This document shows, piece by piece, positions 17,701-26,640 of a stretch of 64,000 bases of DNA. Positions within the stretch are counted from its first letter, which is position 1, and the number at the start of each line of letters is the position of its first letter. Below the pieces are notes generated by a model. That model worked only from the letters and a program-made list of their open reading frames with translations. It was not told the origin of the DNA and made no database searches. A program made the translations under genes and the position numbers. The stretch spans positions 1 through 64,000 of the forward strand of contig CAVPUC010000005.1 of assembly GCA_963708865.1 (NCBI GenBank). The letters run 5' to 3'. Source of the stretch: DAIDKA01 sp963708865 (GTDB lineage: Bacteria; Pseudomonadota; Gammaproteobacteria; Steroidobacterales; Steroidobacteraceae).

Positions 17701-19920
17701 ATGCCAAAAACCACCACACTGCAGCTGGCGGCCTCCTGGTTACAGCTAGAAGCGACTGAGGCCGATTGGGACGACCTCGGCTCGCACAAGCTTAGGCGAC
17801 TGCTCAATCGCATGCACCTCATCCGTGCGTTCGAAGAGGAGATGTTGCAGCTGGAGCGTGAAGGGCTCGCGCACGGCCCGGTGCACACGAGCATCGGCCA
17901 GGAAGGCGCGATGGTGGCGGCCCTCTCCAGCCTCAACGGCGGTGATCTGGTCAATGGTTCGCACCGCGGCCATCACGTTTTCCTCGCCAAGTGTCTGGCC
18001 CATGTCGAGCCGAGTGGTTATGACCCCACCCGGGATGGGACACCGCCCGCCGTGGATACGCTCATTTATCGGACCATGGCTGAGATCATGGGCCTGGCGC
18101 CCGGCTTTTGCGGCGGTCGCGGCGGCTCCATGCACTTGCGGTGGGACGAGGCTGGCGTAATCGGCACGAACGCGATTGTGGGCGGCGGTGTGCCACTTGC
18201 GAACGGGGCGGCCTGGTCCTTGAAGCGCGACGGCCAGCATCATGTCGCCTACACCTGTTTCGGCGATGGGTCATGCCATATCGGCAACGTCCTGGAGTCC
18301 TTGAATCTTGCAGCCCTGTACAACCTGCCGATCTGCTTCTTAATCGAGAACAACCAGTACGCCGTCTCGACGACTTTGCGCGAGGAGGCCCGCGAGACCC
18401 GGATGTCCTCGCGGGGTCTGTCATTCGGCATTCCCTGTTTCCGTGTGGATGGCATGAATCCGATCGCGGTACGCAAGGCCGCGGACCACATCACGGACCT
18501 GCTGCGCCAGGGGCTGGGCCCCGCCGTGCTCGAGGTGGACGTCTATCGCTACTTCCACCACAGCGGCGGCCTGCCGGGCAGCGCCTTCGGTTACCGCTCG
18601 AGGGAAGAGGAAGCCGCGGCGCGCGCGCGCGATCCGCTGGACATGCTCTCCCGTGGCCTCATCGAGCGGCGCTGGCTGCAGGAGGAGGAGCTGAACCGCA
18701 TAAAAGCCAATGCGGTGGCCTGCGTGCGGGGCGCCGCGGCGCGCCTGACCGAGCCGGCGGCAGACAAGCGCCGGATCATCCCTGCGCTGTGGCCGGATGT
18801 GAGTTTCCGCGACCAAGGTCTGCGAGGCGACTTATCGGAATTCGACGGGGTCGAATTCGTGGAGCTGGAGACTTATCGAGGGCAGACGGCGGAAGTAAAA
18901 TTCGTCGAGTTCATGGCCAATGCCATGGTGCGCCGTTTCGAGACCGATGAGCGGTTGTTCGTCCTGGGAGAGGACGTTCACAAGCTGCGGGGCGGTACCA
19001 ATGGTGCCACTCGCGGGCTGCCCGAACGCTGGCCGGATCGCTGCGTGCCAGCTCCCATCGCCGAACACGGCTTCGTCGGTCTGTGCGGCGGGGTGGCAAT
19101 GGTCGGCAAATACCGGCCCATCGTCGAGCTCATGTACCCCGACTTCGGCCTGGTTGCCGCCGATCAGCTGTTCAACCAGATCGCCAAGGCGCGCCACATG
19201 TTCGGCGGCCAGTATCCCATGCCGCTGGTCCTGCGCACCAAAATCGCACTCGGACGCGGCTACGGCTCACAGCACTCGATGGATCCGGCGGGCCTCTTCG
19301 CCATGTGGCCGGGATGGCGGATCGTGGCCCCCTCTACCCCTTTCGATTACGTCGGTCTCATGAACTCTGCGCTGCGCTGCCAGGATCCGGTGATGGTGAT
19401 TGAGCACGTCGATCTGTATACATCGGTGGGCGTCGGCACGGTGCAGGACTACGACTACTACATCCCCTTGGGTAAGGCGAAAGTGGTGCGTAAGGGCCGC
19501 GCTTTCACGGTGCTCTCTTACCTCACCATGGTGGGCAAGGCGGTTCGCATCGCGGAGGAGCTCGGCATCGATGCAGAGATCATCGATCTGCGCTCGCTCG
19601 ATCGCGGCAGTCTCGACTGGGAGACGATCGGCGAAAGCGTCCGGAAAACCAATCACGTCGTGGTCCTTGAACAGGGGCCATTGACAACATCCTACGGCGC
19701 GATGGTGACCGATGAACTTCATCGGCGTTTCTTCGACTACCTCGATCATCCGGTCGAACGGATCCACGGCGGGGAGGCATCGCCTACCGTGTCGAAGGTC
19801 CTGGAGCGTGCGGCCTTTGTGGGCGATGAGGAGATCACCGCCGCGTTTCGCCGCATGCTGGCCGACAAGGGATCGATGCCCCAGCCGGCGCGTTCGGCTG
19901 CGGAGGTGCTCGCATCATGA
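17701..19920 (+). CDS. fused E1 alpha-beta subunit of a 2-oxoacid/acetoin-type dehydrogenase complex
   Basis: A 739-residue fusion. Residues about 20-350 form the E1-alpha thiamine-diphosphate domain (HTSIGQEGAMVAAL, GGRGGSMHL, TPP motif from FGDGSCHIGN to LIENNQYAVST). Residues about 390-720 form the E1-beta transketolase-like domain (FVLGEDVHKLRGGTNGATRGL, RSLDRGSLDWETIGESV, VVVLEQGP). E1-alpha and E1-beta are usually separate proteins in pyruvate, branched-chain and acetoin dehydrogenases; fused versions occur in some catabolic clusters. Decarboxylation or cleavage of a 2-oxo compound to an acyl group on the neighbouring E2 is expected. The stop overlaps the next ATG (ATGA). Confidence 0.87.
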   Translation: MPKTTTLQLAASWLQLEATEADWDDLGSHKLRRLLNRMHLIRAFEEEMLQLEREGLAHGPVHTSIGQEGAMVAALSSLNGGDLVNGSHRGHHVFLAKCLAHVEPSGYDPTRDGTPPAVDTLIYRTMAEIMGLAPGFCGGRGGSMHLRWDEAGVIGTNAIVGGGVPLANGAAWSLKRDGQHHVAYTCFGDGSCHIGNVLESLNLAALYNLPICFLIENNQYAVSTTLREEARETRMSSRGLSFGIPCFRVDGMNPIAVRKAADHITDLLRQGLGPAVLEVDVYRYFHHSGGLPGSAFGYRSREEEAAARARDPLDMLSRGLIERRWLQEEELNRIKANAVACVRGAAARLTEPAADKRRIIPALWPDVSFRDQGLRGDLSEFDGVEFVELETYRGQTAEVKFVEFMANAMVRRFETDERLFVLGEDVHKLRGGTNGATRGLPERWPDRCVPAPIAEHGFVGLCGGVAMVGKYRPIVELMYPDFGLVAADQLFNQIAKARHMFGGQYPMPLVLRTKIALGRGYGSQHSMDPAGLFAMWPGWRIVAPSTPFDYVGLMNSALRCQDPVMVIEHVDLYTSVGVGTVQDYDYYIPLGKAKVVRKGRAFTVLSYLTMVGKAVRIAEELGIDAEIIDLRSLDRGSLDWETIGESVRKTNHVVVLEQGPLTTSYGAMVTDELHRRFFDYLDHPVERIHGGEASPTVSKVLERAAFVGDEEITAAFRRMLADKGSMPQPARSAAEVLAS

Positions 19921-20456
19921 GCGCCGCGGAGGGATTGCCGGGTCTGCGGGGCACGGATCACATCGGCCTTACCGTCCCGGATCTGGAGGCGGCCGTCGAT
20001 TTCTTCGTCAAAGTGATCGGTTGCACCCCGTTCTATCGTGATGGCCCGTTTGAGTCCGATGGCGACTGGATGGCGGTGCATCTGAACGTCCATCCGTCTG
20101 CCGTCATCCGCAAGATCCGCTGGCTGCGATGCGCGAACGGCCCCAACCTAGAACTGTTCCAGTACGAGGCGCCGAGCCAGATCGTCGAGCCGCCGCGCAA
20201 CAGTGACGTGGGGGGACATCATCTGGCCTTCTACGTCGATGATTTCCACCAATCGCTGCACCACCTTCAGCGGCACGACGTTCGCATCCTGGGGGAGCCC
20301 ACAGTGCGCACCAGCGGTCCAAACGCCGGGCAGACCTGGGTGTATTTTCTCGCGCCCTGGGGCCTGCAGCTGGAACTTGTGAGTTATCCGCATGGCAAGG
20401 CGTATGAGCGGGACTATGACCGGAAACTCTGGCACCCCGCTTATCCATCCGCCTAA
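19917..20456 (+). CDS. VOC-superfamily (glyoxalase / extradiol-dioxygenase fold) protein
   Basis: A 179-residue protein with two beta-alpha-beta-beta-beta modules: RGTDHIGLTVPDLEAAVDFF, with the first metal-ligand histidine, and GGHHLAFYVDDFHQSLHHL, with the second. The metal-ligand glutamate is probably in LQLELVSYP or LELFQYE. The fold is shared by glyoxalase I, methylmalonyl-CoA epimerase and type I extradiol dioxygenases. Its position inside the E1-E2 operon, overlapping E1 by four bases, suggests it acts on the substrate or product of that complex, for example as an epimerase or isomerase. The specific reaction cannot be read from the sequence. Confidence 0.8.
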   Translation: MSAAEGLPGLRGTDHIGLTVPDLEAAVDFFVKVIGCTPFYRDGPFESDGDWMAVHLNVHPSAVIRKIRWLRCANGPNLELFQYEAPSQIVEPPRNSDVGGHHLAFYVDDFHQSLHHLQRHDVRILGEPTVRTSGPNAGQTWVYFLAPWGLQLELVSYPHGKAYERDYDRKLWHPAYPSA

Positions 20457-20485
20457 TCACCGCACCGCAACCGAGACCAATCACC

Positions 20486-21733
20486 GTGCCGATACCGATT
20501 CGCCTGCCAGCCCTCTCCCCCGACTTTGCAGCCGGGACGATCGCCGGGTGGCGCAAAGCAGTCGGTGACCCCGTCGAGAAGGGGGACATTCTGCTCGAGG
20601 TCGAGAGCGACAAGGCCGTGATCGGTATCGAGGCCGAGGACTGTGGCGTGTTGGGGGCGATTCAGGTGCTGGCCGGGACCCAGGATGTGCCGGTCAACAC
20701 GATCCTGGGGTTCCTGTTCAAGGACGGAGAAGCCGATGCGCAAATTCCAGAGGACACTGCCGCTGCGACGCCGAGTCAGCCCTTCACTGCACCGCCGTCT
20801 CCTGGCGCCGTGCAGCAAGGGCCGCAATCCGCACCGCCAGCATCACCGGGGCGACTGTTCGCCAGTCCGGCAGCCCGACGGGTCGCCCTCGAGCGCGGCG
20901 TCGACCTTTCCAAGCTCAGCGGGCGCGGGCCGGACCGACGCATCCTCAAGGTCGACGTGGAAGAAGCCGCCCCGGAAGCCAGCATCCACACCGCCTTCGA
21001 TGCCGGGCGGCGCCCGGAACCCAAGCGCCATGCACCGCTCGCCATACCGAACTCGAATTTCCGCAAGGTCCTCGCCCAGCGGCTGGCAGCAGCCAAGCGC
21101 GACATCCCGCATTTCTACCTCACCATCGACTGCGACATCGACGCGCTGCTGAACGTCCGGCAGCAGCTGAACGAACACTATGCCAGCGCGGGGGTCAAGA
21201 TCTCTGTCAACGACTGGGTAATCAAGGCTGCAGCGCGCGCACTGGTCGATGTGCCGGCGGCCAATGCGAGCTGGTCCGAGGAGGCGATCCGTCAATATGG
21301 CACTGTGGATGTGGCCATGGCGGTCGCCACCGAGGAGGGCGTGATCACGCCCATTATCCGCGATGCCGATATCAAGTCACTCGTCGACATTTGCAAAGAG
21401 AGCAAGGTGCTCGCCGCACGGGCGATCGCCGGCACCCTCACGCCGCATGAGTTCAAAGGCGGCGGCTTTTCGATCTCGAACCTCGGCATGTACGGCATCA
21501 AGCAGTTCAGTGCCATCGTGAACCCCCCGCAATCGTGCATCCTCGCGGTGGGCGCTGCCGAAAAACGCCCCATTGTGCGTGGCGATGTCGTTACAGTCGC
21601 CACGCTCATGACCTGTACTTTGTCAGTGGACCATCGCTCGGTGGATGGCGCCGTCGGGGCCAAGTTCCTGAGCGCCTTCAGGCGGTACATTGAACGCCCG
21701 ACGCTGTTGGTCCTGAACCATGAGTCACCCTGA
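20486..21733 (+). CDS. E2 dihydrolipoamide acyltransferase
   Basis: A 415-residue E2 with the full domain order. A lipoyl domain has the modified lysine in VESDKAVIGIEA (about residue 44). A Pro/Ala-rich linker (about 95-125) leads to a peripheral-subunit-binding domain (FASPAARRVALERGVDLSKL, GRGPDRRILKVD). The catalytic domain carries the HxxxDG active site in LSVDHRSVDGAVGAKF. It starts with GTG at 20486. It would accept the acyl group from the fused E1 and transfer it to CoA. No E3 (dihydrolipoamide dehydrogenase) gene is present in the window, so the complex must borrow one encoded elsewhere. Confidence 0.88.
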   Translation: MPIPIRLPALSPDFAAGTIAGWRKAVGDPVEKGDILLEVESDKAVIGIEAEDCGVLGAIQVLAGTQDVPVNTILGFLFKDGEADAQIPEDTAAATPSQPFTAPPSPGAVQQGPQSAPPASPGRLFASPAARRVALERGVDLSKLSGRGPDRRILKVDVEEAAPEASIHTAFDAGRRPEPKRHAPLAIPNSNFRKVLAQRLAAAKRDIPHFYLTIDCDIDALLNVRQQLNEHYASAGVKISVNDWVIKAAARALVDVPAANASWSEEAIRQYGTVDVAMAVATEEGVITPIIRDADIKSLVDICKESKVLAARAIAGTLTPHEFKGGGFSISNLGMYGIKQFSAIVNPPQSCILAVGAAEKRPIVRGDVVTVATLMTCTLSVDHRSVDGAVGAKFLSAFRRYIERPTLLVLNHESP

Positions 21734-22295
21734 CACGGCCATGTCCGCGATCTCCGCCAGTTCGGATGAGTCCGGGAGCCTCCCCCTTTCCGCCAAACGC
21801 AGGCAGATTTTGTTCAGCATCTCGGCCGTGGCGACCACCGCCGTGCTCGCATCCTGCGCCCCCTCCGCAGCACCTGTCGCCGCTTCGGCGGGTCCGTCCG
21901 ATCTGGAAACGCTGGCAAGCGTAGCCTACGAGATCCTGCCTTATCCCGAGCTACCTGCGGCGCTGTACGTCAAAGCGGCACAGCGGATACTGGATGCGCG
22001 GGACCCGACGGTAGCGCAGGGGCTAGCCCAGCTGCGCGAGCCCGGCCACAACCGCGCTTGGAAGGATCTTCCTGAACCGCAGCGCGTGGCGATGCTTAAG
22101 GAACTGGAGGAATCGCCGTTTTTCCACGTGGCGCGGGCCCACACGCTACAGGTACTGTTGCGCGACCCGCTGACCTATGCGGTGGTGGGCTATGGCGGCC
22201 CCAGCATTCCGTATGGCGGCTACCTGATCCGGGGCTTCAACAACATCAGCTGGCTGCCCGCACCGGCAGGCCCTTCGCGAAGGACGCGCTCATGA
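21720..22295 (+). CDS. gluconate-2-dehydrogenase subunit-3-like small subunit
   Basis: A 191-residue secreted protein. The N-terminus has KRRQILFSISAVATT followed by a lipobox-like VLASC, so it is probably a membrane-anchored lipoprotein. The rest (LETLASVAYEILPYPELPAALYVKAAQRIL, ending FNNISWLPAPAG) matches the small subunits that accompany periplasmic GMC flavoprotein dehydrogenases (gluconate 2-dehydrogenase subunit 3 group). It overlaps the E2 stop by 14 bp and the downstream GMC gene by four bases, so the pair is translationally coupled. It likely assists export or electron transfer of the large subunit. Confidence 0.72.
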   Translation: MSHPDTAMSAISASSDESGSLPLSAKRRQILFSISAVATTAVLASCAPSAAPVAASAGPSDLETLASVAYEILPYPELPAALYVKAAQRILDARDPTVAQGLAQLREPGHNRAWKDLPEPQRVAMLKELEESPFFHVARAHTLQVLLRDPLTYAVVGYGGPSIPYGGYLIRGFNNISWLPAPAGPSRRTRS

Positions 22296-23848
22296 CAGGC
22301 CGCTTCGATCTGAACGATGCCTCGGTCGTCGTGATCGTGGGCTCGGGTGCGGGCGGCGGCACCTTAAGCCGCGAACTCACCGCATCCGGCGTCAAGGTGG
22401 TATGTCTGGAGGCGGGTCCCCGCTTGGACCTTACCGACATCGAAAACGACCGGGCGAAGATGCGCGCCAAGCTAACCTGGCAGGACTTGCGTTATGGCGA
22501 GGGCGATGTGCCCCGGAACAATCCCGTCTTTTCCTGCAAGACCGTAGGCGGCACGACGACCCACTGGACGGCAAACTGCCCGCGTTTCCGCGACTTTGAG
22601 TTCCGGCCGCGCTCCACTTACGGACAATTGGCAGGGTGCAATCTCGCGGATTGGCCGCTGACCTTGCAGGAGCTGCAGCCGTTCTACGACCGGGCGGAGA
22701 AGATGCTGGGCGTGACGGGCACCCACGGCGCGCCGCGATTGCCCGAGAGCAACAACTTCAAAGTTCTCGCGGCGGGCGCCCGTAACATCGGCTACACGGA
22801 CGTTGATACCTACAATATGGCGATCAACGCCGAGGCGCGCGACGGGCGTCCGGGGTGTCTGCAATCAGGCTTCTGCTCCAGCGGCTGCGCAATCAACGCC
22901 AAGTGGATGACGTTATTCACGCATATTCCGCAGGCGGAGGCGACCGGCTGCTTCGACCTGCGTCCCGAGTGCATGGTGACGCGGGTGCTCACGGACGACA
23001 GCGGCCGGGCGACGGGCGTGCGCTACGTCGACAAGAACGGCAATATCTTCGAGCAAAAGGCGCGAGTCGTGTGCCTGGCCGCGAACGTCGTCGAGACCAC
23101 CCGTCTGCTGTTGCATTCGAAGACCGCGAAGTTCCCTAACGGGCTGGCAAACGGTAGCGATCAGGTGGGCCGCAACTACATGCGGCACGTCCAGATGACC
23201 GTGCTCGGCGTGATGCCGGGCGAGGTTGACTTCTACAAGGGCACCCAGACGGCGGGTGTCATTCGCGATGAGGTCCGCCACGATCCGAGCCGCGGCTTCT
23301 CGGGAGGTTTCCAATTCCATACTCTCAACGTCGGACCCGAGGAATTCGCCGGAATGCTGGACCCCAATGGATGGGGCAAGGATTATGCGCAAGCACTGCG
23401 TAAATACCGCAACGTCGCAGGTCTCACGGTGAACGGTGAAGATCCCGCACAGCATTCCAATCGCATTACCCTGCATGCGACCGAGAATGACCGCTTCGGG
23501 ATGCCCGTGGCGGTCGTGCACTACCGATTTCACACAAACACGCTCGCAATGCATAAATACGCCCGCGATCGGGCGCAGGCGTTGTATCGCTCGCTGGGCG
23601 CAACCGAGGTCCTTACCTCGACCGCCTTCGGTGCCACCCACAACATGGGCACGGCACGCATGGGAACCGATCCAGCCACCAGTGTCTGCAACCCCTGGGG
23701 CCAGACCCACGAAATCAAGAATCTGTTCGTGTCGGACGGCAGCCAGTTCGTGTCTGCATCCAGCGCGAACCCAACGTTGACGATCATTGCTCTGGCGTTG
23801 CGGCAGTCCCGGTATCTGTCGCAGGCGCTCAAGAACGGTGCGGTGTAA
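22292..23848 (+). CDS. GMC-family FAD oxidoreductase (large subunit)
   Basis: A 518-residue GMC oxidoreductase. The FAD-binding motif is VVIVGSGAGGGTLSRELTAS near the N-terminus, followed by VVCLEAGPRLDL. The C-terminal catalytic region contains FGATHNMGTARMGTDPATS and LFVSDGSQFVSASSANPTLT, with the conserved active-site His-Asn. It has no signal peptide of its own; export by piggy-back on the small subunit is known for relatives. It would oxidise a primary or secondary alcohol of the substrate, passing electrons to a membrane carrier. The alcohol specificity is unknown. The next gene begins 89 bp downstream. Confidence 0.87.
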   Translation: MTGRFDLNDASVVVIVGSGAGGGTLSRELTASGVKVVCLEAGPRLDLTDIENDRAKMRAKLTWQDLRYGEGDVPRNNPVFSCKTVGGTTTHWTANCPRFRDFEFRPRSTYGQLAGCNLADWPLTLQELQPFYDRAEKMLGVTGTHGAPRLPESNNFKVLAAGARNIGYTDVDTYNMAINAEARDGRPGCLQSGFCSSGCAINAKWMTLFTHIPQAEATGCFDLRPECMVTRVLTDDSGRATGVRYVDKNGNIFEQKARVVCLAANVVETTRLLLHSKTAKFPNGLANGSDQVGRNYMRHVQMTVLGVMPGEVDFYKGTQTAGVIRDEVRHDPSRGFSGGFQFHTLNVGPEEFAGMLDPNGWGKDYAQALRKYRNVAGLTVNGEDPAQHSNRITLHATENDRFGMPVAVVHYRFHTNTLAMHKYARDRAQALYRSLGATEVLTSTAFGATHNMGTARMGTDPATSVCNPWGQTHEIKNLFVSDGSQFVSASSANPTLTIIALALRQSRYLSQALKNGAV

Positions 23849-23937
23849 GACGCTGACACCCCCCATCTTTGATCACGAGTACCCCGGCCCGCCCGCCGTT
23901 ACGCGTCAGGCCGAAAATAGGAAGGAGATAGAATATT

Positions 23938-24768
23938 ATGTTGCCATTCGATCGACGCGCCTTCATTGCGGGCCTCGGCGGCGCCACGGCCGTGAGCCTC
24001 ATGAGCCACGAAGCCAGGGCTGATGCACTGGAGGCGGCGCTCATGGGCCAATTGCAGAGCGCGCCAATGGCCGCTGCTGCGAATTCCGGGAAGTTTCCGT
24101 CGGTGGCGGACTTGAAAGCGCAGATTCCCACCCGCAACTGGCGTCGCGGCACCGGATTTTTGTTCCTGGACCGTGAGCCCGGCGGCCTGGTGCCCGCGCT
24201 AGCGGAGATGCCGGCGGCGCCTACGCTCGTCGATTTCTTCGCGCTGCGTTTCGACAATGAGCGCGAACACTGCCTGCAGAGCGCGAACGTCGCCCTGAAG
24301 CGCGGCTTCGACGAGGAGATCGTCCTCGCCTGTCTGCTGCACGACACTGCGCAGGAGCTGATCCGCAGCGAGCATGGCTGGTGGGGCGCGCAGCTGTACG
24401 AACCCTACGTGCCCGAACGTACCTCGTGGGCGATCCGCTACCACCAGGCGCTGCGGTTCTATCCAGACGCGAAGGCCGGCTACACTTATCCGGATCTGTA
24501 TAAGACAGTGTTCGGCTATGACTACGTGCCCGATGAGCATACGAAAGAGATGTACGATTTCGCGCGAGGCCATCGCTGGTATTCCGCTGCGCGTGCGGTG
24601 ACAGTGTGTGACTTGTACTCCTTCGATCCGAACGTGAAAGTCTCGATCGAACCGTTCAAGGAGATCATCGCGCGACACTTCAAGCATCCCAAGGAGGGCA
24701 TGGGCAACGACAAAAGCCCAGTGGCTCACATGTGGCGGGCGATGCGCTATCCGGACTCCCCGCTCTAA
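23938..24768 (+). CDS. Tat-like secreted HD-fold protein, possible diiron oxygenase
   Basis: A 276-residue protein. It opens with DRRAFIAGLGGATAVSL, a twin-arginine-like signal with a short n-region, ending near ARA-DA. The mature part carries ordered histidines typical of HD-fold metalloproteins: NEREHC, then CLLHDTAQE (the HD pair), EHGWWGAQ and IRYHQALRF. This arrangement resembles the HD-domain mixed-valence diiron oxygenases (MIOX, PhnZ), but also HD hydrolases. A strong AGGAAGGAGA site precedes ATG 23938. Placement between a GMC oxidase and an aldehyde dehydrogenase favours oxidative cleavage of an alcohol-bearing intermediate (inference). Confidence 0.6.
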   Translation: MLPFDRRAFIAGLGGATAVSLMSHEARADALEAALMGQLQSAPMAAAANSGKFPSVADLKAQIPTRNWRRGTGFLFLDREPGGLVPALAEMPAAPTLVDFFALRFDNEREHCLQSANVALKRGFDEEIVLACLLHDTAQELIRSEHGWWGAQLYEPYVPERTSWAIRYHQALRFYPDAKAGYTYPDLYKTVFGYDYVPDEHTKEMYDFARGHRWYSAARAVTVCDLYSFDPNVKVSIEPFKEIIARHFKHPKEGMGNDKSPVAHMWRAMRYPDSPL

Positions 24769-24786
24769 CGCCAGCGAGTTTACGTC

Positions 24787-26253
24787 ATGACCAAGCGCGT
24801 TGTCCTGAAACACCCCGAGAAGCTTTTCATCGGCGGCGTGTGGCAGAACGCTTCGACGGAAAATCGCTTCGAGGTGCGCGCCGCGCACGATGAAAGTGTG
24901 ATCTACCGGATTGCCGAGGCGACTGAGGCAGATCTGTCGCGCGCCGTCGCGGCGGCGCGCCAAGCCTTCGACATCGGACCCTGGCCCCGGCTTTCCCACC
25001 GCGAGCGCGCTGGCTGGATGGAGAAAATTGCGGCGGCGTTCGACCGGCGCGCAGATGACTTCGCGCGACTCTGGACTTTGGAGTCAGGCGTGCTCTACAC
25101 ATTGGCGCAGGCACGTTGCAAGAACCTCTCGGCTCCGTTCCGTTTCTACGGCGGGCTGGCGCAAACCTTTGCCTTCAGCGAACGCCACAAGTCGGTTTCG
25201 GGTACCGAGGCGATGCTGGTGCGCGAACCAGTCGGCGTCGTGGCGGAGATTTTGCCCTGGAATGTGCCCGCCGGACTCATGGTGCAGAAGACGGCTCCTG
25301 CGCTCATTGCCGGCTGCACGCTCGTGATCAAGCCCTCACCCGAGGCTCCTGGCGCAGCCTATCTCCTGGCCGAGATCTGCGAGGAGACCGGCCTACCGGC
25401 GGGGGTCATCAATGTCGCCATGTCGGATCGCGACGCGTCGGCCACGCTGGTCAGCCATCCGGGCATCGACAAGGTCACCTTCACGGGGTCCACCGCCGCG
25501 GGTCGGGCCATCGCGAAGGCCTGTGGCGAGCGCATCGCGCGCTACACCCTGGAGCTCGGCGGCAAATCTCCGGCCATTGTGCTGGACGACTACGACATTC
25601 AGACGGCGGCCCGCTCCATTGCCGGCGGGTGCCGCTTCCTGGCCGGACAGGTCTGTCATGGCTTGACTCGCGTCATCGTCGGTCGCGATCGGCACGATGC
25701 CATGACCGCCGCGTTGTCCGCGGAGGTAAATGCGATGCGGGTAGGTGATCCGTTCGATCCGGCATCCGAGGTCGGACCACTCGCCAATGCCCGGCAGCGA
25801 GATACGGTCGAGGGCTTCATCGCGGGCGCCATTGTCGAGGGCGCGTCGCTGGCCGCCGGCGGCGGGCGTCCCGCCCATCTGGGGCGGGGCTACTACATCG
25901 AGCCGACCGTATTCGGTCATGTCGACAACCGCTCCACCCTGGGTCAGCAAGAGGTATTCGGCCCCGTTCTGAGCGTTATTCCCGCGGACGGTGAGACGCA
26001 TGCCGTGATGCTGGCGAACGACAGTATTTTCGGCCTCAACGCCTCAGTATTCACTCACGACAACGCGCGCTTTGTCGCCATCGCCCGCGAGCTCAGATCC
26101 GGCACGGTCGGTCAGAACGCTTCCCGGCCGGATGTCACCATCGGTTTCGGTGGTTTCAAACAATCGGGCATCGGCCGTGAAGGTGGCATCGAGGGCTTGC
26201 TGCCATTTCTCGAATCGAAGACGGTGGTGCTCGATCAGCCCTATCGCGACTAA
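24787..26253 (+). CDS. NAD-dependent aldehyde dehydrogenase
   Basis: A 488-residue aldehyde dehydrogenase distinct from the SSADH-like one upstream. Motifs are EILPWNVPAGLMVQKTAPAL, FTGSTAAGRAIAKA, the general base in LELGGKSPAIVLDD, and the catalytic cysteine in LAGQVCHGLTRVIV. The C-terminal motif EVFGPVLSVIPADG is also present. Many aldehyde dehydrogenases have GQxCxxxxR here, so the site is intact. It is the last gene of the plus-strand arm, 18 bp after the HD-fold gene. It probably oxidises the aldehyde formed by the GMC oxidoreductase, giving an acid. Confidence 0.87.
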   Translation: MTKRVVLKHPEKLFIGGVWQNASTENRFEVRAAHDESVIYRIAEATEADLSRAVAAARQAFDIGPWPRLSHRERAGWMEKIAAAFDRRADDFARLWTLESGVLYTLAQARCKNLSAPFRFYGGLAQTFAFSERHKSVSGTEAMLVREPVGVVAEILPWNVPAGLMVQKTAPALIAGCTLVIKPSPEAPGAAYLLAEICEETGLPAGVINVAMSDRDASATLVSHPGIDKVTFTGSTAAGRAIAKACGERIARYTLELGGKSPAIVLDDYDIQTAARSIAGGCRFLAGQVCHGLTRVIVGRDRHDAMTAALSAEVNAMRVGDPFDPASEVGPLANARQRDTVEGFIAGAIVEGASLAAGGGRPAHLGRGYYIEPTVFGHVDNRSTLGQQEVFGPVLSVIPADGETHAVMLANDSIFGLNASVFTHDNARFVAIARELRSGTVGQNASRPDVTIGFGGFKQSGIGREGGIEGLLPFLESKTVVLDQPYRD

Positions 26254-26640
26254 AACTGTTGCTCAGAAGGTAAGCGGCGTCGATCGTGGTGCAATGCGCG
26301 AGATGACAACCCAGCAAGGTTCGGTCGCGCACCGCACCGGCTCACCAAAAGTGTGCGGAACTACGTCAAACGAGACTTGTATATTTGTTACTTGATCCAT
26401 AGTCACGCGGCCTGCGGGTCAAATCCTTGAACGACGCGCAAGTCATGGCTCCAAAGCAAATCTACATGGCGCCGGGAACGCCGAAATCGTGCGAAGGCCA
26501 TCAAATACCTGCACTCGGCGGTTTAAACCGCGTCGGACTGCCTGTAACATGATCAAACAATCCATTGTCGCCCGTGTGGTACTGGGTGCATCGACCGGAT
26601 GTGACCAACTGGTATCGCCCGCCCGAATCCATCAAGCGGT
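26254..26640. other. 387-bp intergenic region before the LacI-type regulator
   Basis: No coding signal stands out. The stretch around 26370-26400 is AT-rich (gacttgtatatttgttactt) and could hold a promoter for the regulator, but no pair of boxes with good spacing is evident. No clear terminator follows the aldehyde dehydrogenase stop. Confidence 0.4.

Noticed and set aside
18108..18950. 280-codon frame within the E1 gene
   Set aside because: Out-of-frame shadow of the E1 coding region.
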